DNA of 24,487 nt from Caryophanales bacterium UBA7581 (GTDB lineage Bacteria; Bacillota_I; Bacilli_A; RFN20; CAG-826), in assembly GCA_002477825.1 (NCBI GenBank), contig DLKT01000011.1:1-24487 (forward strand). The letters run 5' to 3'. Positions 7,367 through 16,282 of this stretch are shown here, one piece after another; the stretch's first letter is position 1, and every line of letters begins with the position of its first letter. Under the pieces are notes generated by a model, which had not been told where the DNA came from, searched no databases, and worked only from the letters and a program-made list of their open reading frames with translations. The position numbers and the translations under genes are program-made.

Positions 7367-7369
7367 TGT

Positions 7370-7394
7370 AAAAGAAATCCGTCCTACGGATTTC
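7370..7394 (-). terminator. terminator after the alpha/beta-hydrolase gene
   Basis: On the minus strand GAAATCCGT-agg-ACGGATTTC is a perfect nine-base stem followed by TTTT. It abuts the folD promoter. Confidence 0.8.
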
Positions 7395-7416
7395 TCATTT
7401 TTTGCTCTTTTTATTT

Positions 7417-8250
7417 TTATAAAAACTTTTTAATGAACATAACCGAATGTTTTACCCAGGTATGAATAATCTCTGATTCTTCAGGGTTTTGTGGACAAGA
7501 GGTCATATCATTTGCTAATGCTAATCCATGCATACCTTCAGGGAATAAATGAAATTCCACACGAACGTTATGTGAAATTAATTCTTTTACTAACATGATA
7601 GAATTTAATGGTGAGACGGAATTATCATTAAAAGTTGTCCAAATAAAAGTAGGTGGATAATCTTCGGTAATATGCTTTTCTACTGATAATTTTTCAATGA
7701 GTTCTTGATCATCACCGGCACGATATAAAGCGGTTCCACCATGGGTACGCTCTCCTAACGTAATGACAGGATATCCTAATAAAACACCTTTGAACTTTAA
7801 ATCTTCTACTTTACATTTTAATAATTTACTATACGTTTCATCTTTCATGAATAAAGCCGTAGAAGCCGCTAAATGGCCACCGGCTGAAAAGCCTAAAACC
7901 GAGATGTGGTCAACATCGACATGATATTTTTCCGCATGTTCTTTAATATAAACGATGGCGGCAAATACTTCATCAATAGGATTTAAAGGATGAAGATGTG
8001 GGGTACTTGTTACGGTATAAGAAAGAACAAAAGCATTAATGTTTTCTTTTAAGTATTGTAAAGCGATGGGCTCTGCTTCTCTTTGAGAAACAAATTGATA
8101 GCCACCACCGGGTAAAATTAAAATGGTTTTTCTTTTTTCATTTAAATTCCATTCTTCAAAATTATCAATGCAATAAGACGTGAGTAAAACGGAATCTCCT
8201 CCATGTAATTGTGGATAGATTGTCTTTAAATTTATACATTCATGAATCAT
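7417..8250 (-). CDS. alpha/beta-hydrolase, acetyl-esterase type
   Basis: 277 residues without a signal peptide, so cytoplasmic. It has the alpha/beta-hydrolase oxyanion motif PGGGY near residue 48, the nucleophile elbow GFSAGGHLAAS (GxSxG) near residue 125, an Asp in TFNDNSVSP and a His in PEGMHGLAL near the C terminus, giving a complete Ser-Asp-His triad. This arrangement is typical of BD-FAE/Axe-like acetyl and xylan esterases that deacylate imported oligosaccharides. AAAGGAG lies 11 bases before the ATG. It follows the nine-gene sugar operon by 85 bases in the same orientation, with no recognisable terminator between, so it may be its last member. Substrate unknown. Confidence 0.8.
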   Translation of the reverse strand: MIHECINLKTIYPQLHGGDSVLLTSYCIDNFEEWNLNEKRKTILILPGGGYQFVSQREAEPIALQYLKENINAFVLSYTVTSTPHLHPLNPIDEVFAAIVYIKEHAEKYHVDVDHISVLGFSAGGHLAASTALFMKDETYSKLLKCKVEDLKFKGVLLGYPVITLGERTHGGTALYRAGDDQELIEKLSVEKHITEDYPPTFIWTTFNDNSVSPLNSIMLVKELISHNVRVEFHLFPEGMHGLALANDMTSCPQNPEESEIIHTWVKHSVMFIKKFL

Positions 8251-8323
8251 AATGATGTAAACTCCTTTGAATAAAAAAATTTATATTTCTATTTTGCACT
8301 GATTTAATTTCAATAGCAATAAG

Positions 8324-8341
8324 CAATGAATAAATTCATTG
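8324..8341. repeat. inverted repeat across the RDD-gene stop codon
   Basis: CAATGAAT-aa-ATTCATTG is perfect over eight bases per arm and straddles the stop codon at 8336-8338. No T-run follows on either strand, so it is not a standard terminator. It may act as an mRNA 3' end or processing hairpin. Confidence 0.4.
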
Positions 8342-9508
8342 AATTTCGTCTTTTTTAGGTTCAACATAACATGTGACATCGACTTGTTTGACATTCATAA
8401 TATAGTCAATCAACGACCGATGAACATTGGTCAATAACATAATCAAAGTGTTCACAAGCATAAAGGCAATCGTAACGAGCAAAACTTGTAAAAAAGAAAT
8501 CGAAAGGCCATTTCCTAATGGCATCGCCATGTTTTGGAAACCTAAACTAAATAAAGAAATAAGAATGGTTACTCCCATAAAACATAACCAACTAAAGAAG
8601 GTAACAAAGATTCTTTTCCAAAGATAAAAAGTTTCACCATTATCACTTACATAACGTGTTCTTGTTAAGAATTTACCGACAGAAATGCCGTTTTTACTCA
8701 CTAACATAGGAATTCCTACACAAATAAAGAACGCTACTGTATAGGTGATAAGAAGCATCACATTTTCGTATTTTGCCATTGCTTGATAAGCTGTTTCATA
8801 TTGAGAATAATGTTCTTGATATACATTATAATTTGCTAAATCTTTTAAACCAAGATTCCGAATAGCAATAATAGAGTCAGAAAATTCATAGAACAAATCA
8901 TTATTTTTTTCAATTTTCTTGATGTGTTGATATAAAGAAATTGCGACACTACTTTTTAACGTGGGTAAATCATTTTCTTTATCCATGAAATAATCCTTTT
9001 TTAATTGTGCAAAGAAGATATCGTTTTTAAAGTATGTTAAAGGCTCTTTTCCGTTATAAGTTTCAAGTTGAATTTGTTTTTCATTTTTATAATGAACGAA
9101 ATAAAATGCTAAAAGGTCATTTTCTAAAGTACTTGCGTTCTCTTTTTGATCATCTAATACAATTTCTTTTGCTTTAAATTCCTCTTCATATTCTAAATAG
9201 GAACGGTAGATTTGAGGAAGAATATAAGCTTCAAAGTAATCCGCAGTTGCTAAAACCGTTAAGCCATCTTCGCCGTTCACTACTTGTAATTTAGCGTCAT
9301 CTTGTATTTGATACATCGCACGGATACTATTAAAACATTGGTCATTATTTTGTTTAAAATTTTTATTTTGCTTTAAAGCACTAAACCCTGCTGTTAAGGT
9401 TAAAATCACACCCACAATAAGCAAAAGAAGACCATCAATAAATGATGATCCTACTTTTCTTGATATGGTTTGGGTGGGCATTTCAAAATATTTCGATTGC
9501 TTTTTCAT
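8336..9508 (-). CDS. RDD-like membrane protein with a large extracytoplasmic insertion
   Basis: 390 residues. The first helix (22-44) begins with RKVGSSFIDGL, the Arg/Asp pattern of RDD helix 1. After the next helix (about 249-270) comes GISVGKFLTRTRYVSDNGE, matching the RDD G..GK...R.V...G motif, and HRSLIDYIMNVKQV matches the closing (L)xD...T.V motif. Between helices 1 and 2 lies a roughly 200-residue hydrophilic, mixed-charge segment that ordinary RDD proteins lack; topology suggests it is outside the cell. Transport or sensing roles are reported for some RDD proteins, but none can be assigned here. It begins two bases after the ABC ATPase stop, and its nearest purine-rich site is about 15 bases upstream, so it is probably translationally coupled as the last gene of the operon. 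Confidence 0.7.
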   Translation of the reverse strand: MKKQSKYFEMPTQTISRKVGSSFIDGLLLLIVGVILTLTAGFSALKQNKNFKQNNDQCFNSIRAMYQIQDDAKLQVVNGEDGLTVLATADYFEAYILPQIYRSYLEYEEEFKAKEIVLDDQKENASTLENDLLAFYFVHYKNEKQIQLETYNGKEPLTYFKNDIFFAQLKKDYFMDKENDLPTLKSSVAISLYQHIKKIEKNNDLFYEFSDSIIAIRNLGLKDLANYNVYQEHYSQYETAYQAMAKYENVMLLITYTVAFFICVGIPMLVSKNGISVGKFLTRTRYVSDNGETFYLWKRIFVTFFSWLCFMGVTILISLFSLGFQNMAMPLGNGLSISFLQVLLVTIAFMLVNTLIMLLTNVHRSLIDYIMNVKQVDVTCYVEPKKDEIQ

Positions 9509-9510
9509 AA

Positions 9511-10950
9511 CTAAAAAATTAATTCCTTATTGATTTCGTCAAAGAGATGAATTTTATCTAAATCAAAAGTGATTTCTAATTCTTCTTTATCTTTTAAAGA
9601 TTGGAATACTTTACATTTTACAATAAAATCATGACCAGCGAAGTCCATATGTAAATGATACTCGCTTCCAAGCAATTCAGCAATCGTTATTGGAAGTTTT
9701 AGTTCATCGGAAACATGAACTTTGCTTCCTACTTCTTCTTTATCATAAATATCTTCCGGACGAACACCAAAAATAATCGTATGTTCTTCTTTTAGACATT
9801 TTTCATAATGAGCGATTTTGTCTTCCATTTCCTTTTTCTTTTCTTCAGGGGTTTTTACTTTCATATACGTAACTTTCTTTTTGAAAAGATCCTTTAAACC
9901 GCCTCGTTCTTCACGATAGGAAAGAAGTAAACTTGTATCGACGTTTTCGTATTCTTTATCTTCAATCGCTTTCTTTAAAAGATCAATTTGTCTTTGATAG
10001 AAGTCTTGATGCGCTTTTACTTGTGCTTTGGATAAAGTTAAGGTAAAGCCATTTTCAAATGTGACTTTTCCTTTCTTATATTGGCAAGTTAGTAAATTCA
10101 TCGCCGGTGCACCAATAAAGGTAGCGACAAAGGTATTCGCAGGATGATTATAAATCTCTTCCGGCGTACCAATTTGTTGAATATAGCCTTCTTTCATGAC
10201 GACAATACGATCCGCCATGGTCATGGCTTCGGTTTGGTCATGGGTAACATAAATCGTTGTTGCGTTGATTTGACGATGAAGCTTAATAATTTCACTTCGC
10301 ATGGAAACACGAAGTTTAGCATCTAAGTTACTTAATGGTTCATCCATTAAGAACACTTTTGCTTCTCTTACAATCGCTCTACCTAAAGCAACACGTTGAC
10401 GTTGTCCGCCCGATAGTTCCTTAGGTCTTCTTGATAAATATTCGGTAATTTGGAGAATTTCTGCTGCTTTTCTCACTCTTTCATCAATTTCTTCTTTCGT
10501 AAAATGACGAATCTTTAAACCAAAGGCCATGTTTTCATACACGGTCATATGGGGATATAAAGCATAGTTTTGGAACACCATAGCGACATCGCGTTCTTTG
10601 GATGTTTTTTCATTACAGTACACACCATCAATAAATAAATCACCGGTGGTAATACTTTCTAGACCTGCAATCATCCGTAAAGTCGTCGATTTTCCGCATC
10701 CAGAAGGTCCGACAAATACAATTAATTCATGCTTTTTAATATCGAGATTAAAATCAAAAACCGCTTGTACATGGTTATCGTACACTTTATTAATATTGCG
10801 TAACGAAATATAAGCACCTTCCGGGGCGATTTTATCTTCTTCTTTAATTTGATCTTGTGCGCGTAGCATGTCTTCATGCATCTTTTTGATCATTGCGGTT
10901 TGGCGTTTCCATTCCGCAATTTCTTCTTTTGTTCTTTTTTCTTGCGCCAT
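9511..10950 (-). CDS. ugpC: MalK/UgpC/MsmX-type ABC transporter ATPase with extra segments
   Basis: Energises CUT1 sugar importers. Walker A GPSGCGKST (81-89), Q-loop MVFQNYALYPH, signature LSGGQRQR (179-186), Walker B VFLMDEP (199-205) and switch His in VTHDQTEAM (237) are all intact. The C-terminal regulatory domain starts at FIGAPAMNLL and ends with the GVRPEDIY strand typical of MalK relatives. At 479 residues it is over 100 longer than usual. A charged N-terminal extension of about 45 residues precedes the nucleotide-binding domain, and a Lys/Glu-rich, probably helical insertion of about 80 residues (308-388) splits the regulatory domain. ATG at 10950 is chosen, seven bases after GGAGG, rather than a TTG touching that site. 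Its place in the operon implies it serves the permeases at 14547-16282. Confidence 0.9.
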   Translation of the reverse strand: MAQEKRTKEEIAEWKRQTAMIKKMHEDMLRAQDQIKEEDKIAPEGAYISLRNINKVYDNHVQAVFDFNLDIKKHELIVFVGPSGCGKSTTLRMIAGLESITTGDLFIDGVYCNEKTSKERDVAMVFQNYALYPHMTVYENMAFGLKIRHFTKEEIDERVRKAAEILQITEYLSRRPKELSGGQRQRVALGRAIVREAKVFLMDEPLSNLDAKLRVSMRSEIIKLHRQINATTIYVTHDQTEAMTMADRIVVMKEGYIQQIGTPEEIYNHPANTFVATFIGAPAMNLLTCQYKKGKVTFENGFTLTLSKAQVKAHQDFYQRQIDLLKKAIEDKEYENVDTSLLLSYREERGGLKDLFKKKVTYMKVKTPEEKKKEMEDKIAHYEKCLKEEHTIIFGVRPEDIYDKEEVGSKVHVSDELKLPITIAELLGSEYHLHMDFAGHDFIVKCKVFQSLKDKEELEITFDLDKIHLFDEINKELIF

Positions 10951-10967
10951 CGTCAACCCTCCTTTTA

Positions 10968-13073
10968 CTATCTAAACATATATTGGGTTTGATTATAAAT
11001 ATAAGTACTTCCAAAATAAATCTTGGCATTTTCAAAAGTCAATTGAAGCGTATCTGTATCCTTTTCAAAAACATAAGGAACTTGTACGACATCATAACCT
11101 TTTAAGCCATTGATACTGGTGGTGGATAAAATTACACTACCAAATACTTTATCGTTTCTTTGAATCTTCGTTTTTAAAGAATTTCCATAATGACGATAAG
11201 CAATTTCTAAAATGACTTCTTCACCAATTTTCACATCTTTTGGACGATTCACGGTGAATTGATATTTTCCATTTGCTAAAGCAAAATTTTGTTCTTTGAC
11301 TACGGCAATTTGGTTACGTTCAATTTCTTCAATGAAGTAATCATCAAAAGTTAAGATATCACCAGATTTAGCCGAGTCGGCAAAGCGGAATCCCACTTTC
11401 ATTTTGTTAGAGGTTGCTTCAAAGATGAAAGCTTTATTAATTAAAGATTTCACATTAGCAAAGGTATGCGCTTGTTCATTACTTCCATCGGTAGCGAAGA
11501 ACTCAATTTGCGTATTATCGCTGGTCGTAACATAGCTAGAAACGCGGTATTTTCTTCCCTTTACTAAATTATTAAATTCATGATAGACTTCACCTTTTTT
11601 GGTGTTTTCTAATTGGAAAGCACCATAACCGGTATGAACAATTCCCGTTTCACTAGAGGTATAGGAAGTTAATTTTCCATTTTTAGAAGTAAATCCTGTT
11701 GTATCTCTATTTTCTCCATCACAGTTTTCAAAAAGCAAGGAATGATCTTTATAAACAGTTTCTGTAGGGATACGGTAACTATTTTCTAATACTTCACCAC
11801 CATTTTCCACTAATAAAGCTTCAAAATTTTCTTGGTAAAGTTTAATAATATCGTCGATTTTAATACGGGTAAAATATTCATCACTTACAATGAATGGTGG
11901 GTAAGCACTTTCTCTATCATTAAAATAAATACCTTCTCCATCATAATAAATCATATCATTAAGCTTTTGATATTCTTCATTACCTTTTTTAAAGCCATGC
12001 ATAATACCTAAAACACCGGTACATATGGCAGCAGTACAATCACCATCATAGCCCATAATAGAAGAATATTTACAAGTATCTAAATAACTATTATTACCAT
12101 AGAGCCAAGATAAAATAGCAAAACCACCATTAACGTTTGGATCGGTTTGAATATTATCAATGCGATAAAGCATTCTTCTTTTCTCTTCTAATTTAATAGC
12201 GGCTTGTTTATAGTCATTCGGATACTGCTTATATAAATCTAAAGCGATATGATACATTTGGTAAGGATAAGAACCTTCTGGTAAAATCGGTAAAGCCTTT
12301 TCCATAATGACTTTAATATCATTTTCAAAATACGCTAAAGAATACATCGCCGCATAATATTTTGCCCAAATTACGGAATCAAAATATCCGACATTAGAAG
12401 CAAACGTATCCACTAAATATGTCGCTAAATTCGGCATACCTGGCGCATTCATACCTAATGTTTCATTTTCAATATAAGCTTCAGTACACCAGCCATAGCG
12501 GTTACCGGATTCAATCGTACCAGTAAATGGGGCTAATAACTCACTACCACTAATTAAAGCCATTGCGTCATAGCCGCCACCCCAGTCAGAAATTCTATAT
12601 TTTTTCCATGCTTCTTTAATCGCATAAGAACTATAACCAAACTCTTTCATAATCGTTTGATTAAAAATATCAATATGATAATCGTCATCACTTGCTACTT
12701 CATAACGCCCCGTTTCTTCATTGATTTTTAAACGGTCGTAGCGGTTATTTCCTTCGGCATAAGATCCTGGCCAGTAGTGGGTATAGTTACCCGCATAAGG
12801 TCCATTAATGAAATCAAACCACTCTTCCGGCATCCCAATATATGGTCCACTACCTGAATAGACGAATTCATAACCACTGAGAAAACCAGCAAACTGTCCT
12901 AATAATCCCGCAAGTGTTTTATTATAATAATCATCTTTTGAGATTTCTTTCATTTCAACGGTTACATCATTATAAAAGGCATCTTTATCATCGGATGTTG
13001 GAGTGGATGAGCCACCACATGACGCTAGCAAAGTGCAAAGCGCTAATACGCCCGTTAAACTTTTCTTCTTCAT
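10968..13073 (-). CDS. ADP-ribosylglycohydrolase-family surface lipoprotein with C-terminal beta domain
   Basis: 701 residues. A signal peptide with lipobox LLASC (Cys19) indicates a lipoprotein anchored outside. Residues 50-430 carry the ADP-ribosylglycohydrolase (DraG/ARH, PF03747) pattern: LAGLLGQFAGFLSG at 54-67, the metal-site DDD at 129-131, ETLGMNAPGMPN at 204-215, and GYDGDCTAAICTGVLGIMHG at 341-360, equivalent to the family's GxDxDxxAAxxGxxxG block. Residues 440-700 look like two beta-sandwich modules, as in carbohydrate-binding domains. Members hydrolyse N- or O-glycosidic bonds to ribosyl groups, and secreted versions in sugar loci are not well characterised. Its start overlaps the stop of the binding-protein gene by one base (TAATG), tying it to sugar import. 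Substrate is unknown; a non-ADP-ribose glycoside is quite possible. Confidence 0.82.
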   Translation of the reverse strand: MKKKSLTGVLALCTLLASCGGSSTPTSDDKDAFYNDVTVEMKEISKDDYYNKTLAGLLGQFAGFLSGYEFVYSGSGPYIGMPEEWFDFINGPYAGNYTHYWPGSYAEGNNRYDRLKINEETGRYEVASDDDYHIDIFNQTIMKEFGYSSYAIKEAWKKYRISDWGGGYDAMALISGSELLAPFTGTIESGNRYGWCTEAYIENETLGMNAPGMPNLATYLVDTFASNVGYFDSVIWAKYYAAMYSLAYFENDIKVIMEKALPILPEGSYPYQMYHIALDLYKQYPNDYKQAAIKLEEKRRMLYRIDNIQTDPNVNGGFAILSWLYGNNSYLDTCKYSSIMGYDGDCTAAICTGVLGIMHGFKKGNEEYQKLNDMIYYDGEGIYFNDRESAYPPFIVSDEYFTRIKIDDIIKLYQENFEALLVENGGEVLENSYRIPTETVYKDHSLLFENCDGENRDTTGFTSKNGKLTSYTSSETGIVHTGYGAFQLENTKKGEVYHEFNNLVKGRKYRVSSYVTTSDNTQIEFFATDGSNEQAHTFANVKSLINKAFIFEATSNKMKVGFRFADSAKSGDILTFDDYFIEEIERNQIAVVKEQNFALANGKYQFTVNRPKDVKIGEEVILEIAYRHYGNSLKTKIQRNDKVFGSVILSTTSINGLKGYDVVQVPYVFEKDTDTLQLTFENAKIYFGSTYIYNQTQYMFR

Positions 13074-14533
13074 TATAATTTACCTTCCATACCTAAACGC
13101 ATACATTCATCCATGTAATCAACGAATTCTTGATAGGTCATTTCTCCATTAATCCATACGGACATTTTTTGATTGATACGTTGGTCTACAAGATTGTAAT
13201 AAGTAGAATAAGGAACGTTAACACCATTTAAAGCGCCTTGTTTAATGACGGCTACGTCTTTAGCAAATTTAGTAGTGGATAATGTAGATAAATAAGTATC
13301 TAAGCAATCATCACGAACCGGTAAACCACCCACTTGTTTTTCACATAATGCGGTAATTGCTTCTACAGACATTAAAGCTTTTAAAGCTTTTTTATCGGCA
13401 TCTTTATGAGAAGAAGTACTAGAAGCCCAGAAACGATCCGCAAAGGTTGTGCTATAAGAAGTATATTCCGTACTCTTCACAGGAATTGCGGCAATACCGA
13501 TTTCATAATCTTCGGTGTAATTGTTAATCGCATGTAATTGCCATACACCATCCACCATCATGGCAATATTACCAGATAAGAAACGGTCAATTGCACTTGA
13601 CGTAGCGGTATCCGAAGTTGTTGGCATCGATTTATCGGTTTTTAACATAGTATCAAACCATTCATAGACATCATAGAAAGGTTGGGTTTTAATGGCGCTA
13701 TTCCCATTATCATCAAAGATGTTATAGCCACCACTATTTTTAGAATACATTCCAGCATAAGCTAAGAATGGTCCACAAGAAATACCAAATCTTCTAGCAT
13801 TGGTGCTTCCATAAGACAATTTTTTCGCAGCATCTTGAATTTCGGCAAAGGTAGAAGCATGGCTCCAATCACCACTTGGATAAGCTAAAGGCGTTAAAGA
13901 AGGATTTTCTTCTAAGATTTGGGTCACACGATCCGCCTTTAATTTGGTAGCGGTTGCGATTTCTTCTACTGTCTTATTTTCACCTTTTAAAGTTAAGACT
14001 TGGTTATATTGATCAAAAATCGTTTTGTTATAATAAAGAACCATGTGTTGGGTTCCTGAAGGTAAACCATAATATTTACCATCTTTTTTAGCAACGCCTT
14101 CAAAGGCACTCGCATTATATTCTGCCTTGCCATTTGCGTCGACTTTACCCACTAATTCTTCAACGATATCGGTAACATCAGCCGCTTGATTTTTACTTAA
14201 CATTAAAGGAATATGCGATTCAGCAATACGACCAATGGTACCGCCAATTCTTCCTAAAATATTAGATGTAATCTTTGTATAATATTCATCCCAGCTATCG
14301 GTTTTAATGATTTCTGGTTCAATCACTACTTTAGCGTCTTCGGCTTTTAAAACCGCATTGGCAGCTTCAATTTGCGCTAGCCAACCTGGATTTTCATTGG
14401 TGCTGTTCATGATGGACATTTTAACCACGACATTGCCGTCGCTATCCGTTCCACCACCGCCTCCACAGGAAGCTAAAGTCGTACAAGCAGCAATAAATAA
14501 ACTATAAGCAATCAATTTCTTAAATTTTTTCAT
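13073..14533 (-). CDS. sugar ABC transporter substrate-binding lipoprotein (CUT1)
   Basis: 486 residues with signal peptide and lipobox LASC (Cys23), followed by a Gly/Asp linker. The mature part has typical family-1 solute-binding blocks: YYTKITSNILGRIGGTIGRIAESHIPLM-like helix, KYYGLPSGTQHMVLYYNKTIFD, SAIDRFLSGNIAMMVDGVWQL and the C-terminal hinge segments. It captures the sugar and delivers it to the two permeases encoded just upstream. The long frame from 14581 is rejected; AGGAG lies ten bases before the ATG at 14533, where the signal peptide begins. An insertion of about 38 residues (178-215, KTVEEIATATKLKADRVTQ region) reads like a small helical, helix-turn-helix-like hairpin and is unusual in this position. 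It starts 13 bases after the permease stop. Confidence 0.92.
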   Translation of the reverse strand: MKKFKKLIAYSLFIAACTTLASCGGGGGTDSDGNVVVKMSIMNSTNENPGWLAQIEAANAVLKAEDAKVVIEPEIIKTDSWDEYYTKITSNILGRIGGTIGRIAESHIPLMLSKNQAADVTDIVEELVGKVDANGKAEYNASAFEGVAKKDGKYYGLPSGTQHMVLYYNKTIFDQYNQVLTLKGENKTVEEIATATKLKADRVTQILEENPSLTPLAYPSGDWSHASTFAEIQDAAKKLSYGSTNARRFGISCGPFLAYAGMYSKNSGGYNIFDDNGNSAIKTQPFYDVYEWFDTMLKTDKSMPTTSDTATSSAIDRFLSGNIAMMVDGVWQLHAINNYTEDYEIGIAAIPVKSTEYTSYSTTFADRFWASSTSSHKDADKKALKALMSVEAITALCEKQVGGLPVRDDCLDTYLSTLSTTKFAKDVAVIKQGALNGVNVPYSTYYNLVDQRINQKMSVWINGEMTYQEFVDYMDECMRLGMEGKL

Positions 14534-14546
14534 ATGGTTTTTTCTC

Positions 14547-15392
14547 CTATTTAATGCCAGTTGTGGCAATTCCTTGTACAAAGTATTTTTGACATTTTAA
14601 ATAAACAATCGCAATTGGAACGATACTAAGCGTGGAAGCAGCCATAATTCGACCCCATTCAACACCCGTCATCCTTGATTCTTTTAATCCCGCAATTAAT
14701 AAAGGTATCGTTGTCCTTTCCGGGCTATTTAAATAAATCAACTGACCAAAGTAGTTATTCCAACTACCGATAAAAGTAAATAAACCTAACGTAATTAAAG
14801 CGGGTTTTAATAAAGGTAAGATAATGGAAGTATATTTTTTAAAGTAACTACATCCATCCACTTCTGCCGCTTCTAATAATTCATTCGGAATCGATACAAT
14901 AAAAGATCGAAGCATAAATACACCATACGTATTAATTAATACACCTGGAACAATTAAAGGTAAGAATGTATCCGTCCATCTTAAACCTGTAAAGATAACA
15001 AATAGCGGAAGCATCGTCACTTGTCCAGGAATCATTAACGTTGCGATAAATAATGCATATAAAGCCTTATTTCCTTTAAACTTCAATTTTGCAAAAGCAA
15101 ACGCCGCTAATGAAGAAGTAAATAAAGTACCTAATGTAGAACATAATGCAATAAATATAGAATTTAAATACGCTCTCCAAATGATACCATCTTCATATTG
15201 GAATACCGCTTTATAACTCGTAAGCGTTAAGTTAAATGTGAAGATGTCAACAGGAACTTTAAATATTTCTAAAGGTTGTTTAAACGAATTTAATATCATC
15301 CAATAAAAGGGGAAGATACAAAGTAAAGAAGCAATAAGCATGATGATCGTAATGATAACGACCTGAACTGTTTTTTTCGTTTTTCGTTTCAT
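14547..15392 (-). CDS. CUT1 sugar ABC transporter permease, MalG type
   Basis: 281 residues with six predicted membrane helices. The first, after a Lys-rich N terminus, is VVIITIIMLIASLLCIFPFY. The cytoplasmic EAA loop that contacts the ATPase reads ELLEAAEVDGCSYFKKYTSIILPLLKP, and GSWNNYFGQLIYL matches the last helices of MalG-like subunits. Start ATG overlaps the stop of the preceding permease gene (TAATG), so translation is coupled. It pairs with the MalF-type subunit to form the channel. No unusual features. Confidence 0.94.
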   Translation of the reverse strand: MKRKTKKTVQVVIITIIMLIASLLCIFPFYWMILNSFKQPLEIFKVPVDIFTFNLTLTSYKAVFQYEDGIIWRAYLNSIFIALCSTLGTLFTSSLAAFAFAKLKFKGNKALYALFIATLMIPGQVTMLPLFVIFTGLRWTDTFLPLIVPGVLINTYGVFMLRSFIVSIPNELLEAAEVDGCSYFKKYTSIILPLLKPALITLGLFTFIGSWNNYFGQLIYLNSPERTTIPLLIAGLKESRMTGVEWGRIMAASTLSIVPIAIVYLKCQKYFVQGIATTGIK

Positions 15393-16282
15393 TATTCATA
15401 CACCAACCTTTTCTTTACTTTAAATTGAATGAGTGTCACAAGACCAACTAGAGCGAATAACACCCAGCTTGCGGCCGCTGCTCTACCCATATCAAATTGA
15501 TTGAAAGCATAGAAGTAAATATACATTGATAAAGTATACGTTGAATAATCCGGTCCACCTTGCGTCATGATATACACTTCATTGAACATATTGAATACGT
15601 CAATAAATAGCATAACGCAGACGAAGAACATAACGGAAGAAAGCATTGGAATGGTAATATTTTTAATTTTTACCCACGCAGAAGCGCCATCGATTTCCGC
15701 TGCTTCATATAACTCTTCTGGAATATTCTTGAGTCCGGCATCAAAGATGATGTAATAATAACCGACTTTCAACCAAATCCCCACAAGCGACACCGCAAAG
15801 CGTGCCCATCTTGTATCGACTAACCAACCCGGTGGATTCGCTACACCAAATTTTCCTAAAATGGTATTAAGAATACCGCCATTGGGTTGATAGATAAAGG
15901 ACCATACCATCGCAATAGCGACCGTAGAAGTAACCATCGGTAAGAACAAAGCCCCTCGATAGAACTTCATAAACGGCAACTTTCTATTCGTCAAAATGGC
16001 TAAAGTCAAGGAACAAATCAAAGTCGATGGAACAACAATTGCAATATAAATCAATGTGTTTAATATCGACTTCCAAAATATACGATCGCGGAACAAAGCT
16101 TGAATATTCGCTAGTCCCACAAATTGCGGCATATTAATTAAATCCCATTCCGCAAAACAGAGATAAATTGAGAAAAGCAAAGGAAACGCGACGAAAGCAA
16201 GATAGCCTAAAACTTGAGGGGCTACAAAAAGTAGACCCGCACGATTCTCTCTTCTTTCTTGCTTTGTCATTCGTCTTTTCAC
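15392..16282 (-). CDS. CUT1 sugar ABC transporter permease, MalF/UgpA type
   Basis: 296 residues with six membrane helices, beginning with LLFVAPQVLGYLAFVAFPLLFSIYL after a basic N terminus. The EAA loop ELYEAAEIDGASAWVKIKNITIPML is present, followed by FNEVYIMTQGGPDYSTYTL, a hallmark of UgpA/MalF subunits. The start codon is GTG at 16282, overlapping the TAG stop of the glycoside-hydrolase-like gene (TAGTG). The AGGAG site nine bases upstream lies inside the end of that gene and confirms the choice over the ATG five codons downstream. Confidence 0.94.
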   Translation of the reverse strand: MKRRMTKQERRENRAGLLFVAPQVLGYLAFVAFPLLFSIYLCFAEWDLINMPQFVGLANIQALFRDRIFWKSILNTLIYIAIVVPSTLICSLTLAILTNRKLPFMKFYRGALFLPMVTSTVAIAMVWSFIYQPNGGILNTILGKFGVANPPGWLVDTRWARFAVSLVGIWLKVGYYYIIFDAGLKNIPEELYEAAEIDGASAWVKIKNITIPMLSSVMFFVCVMLFIDVFNMFNEVYIMTQGGPDYSTYTLSMYIYFYAFNQFDMGRAAAASWVLFALVGLVTLIQFKVKKRLVYE

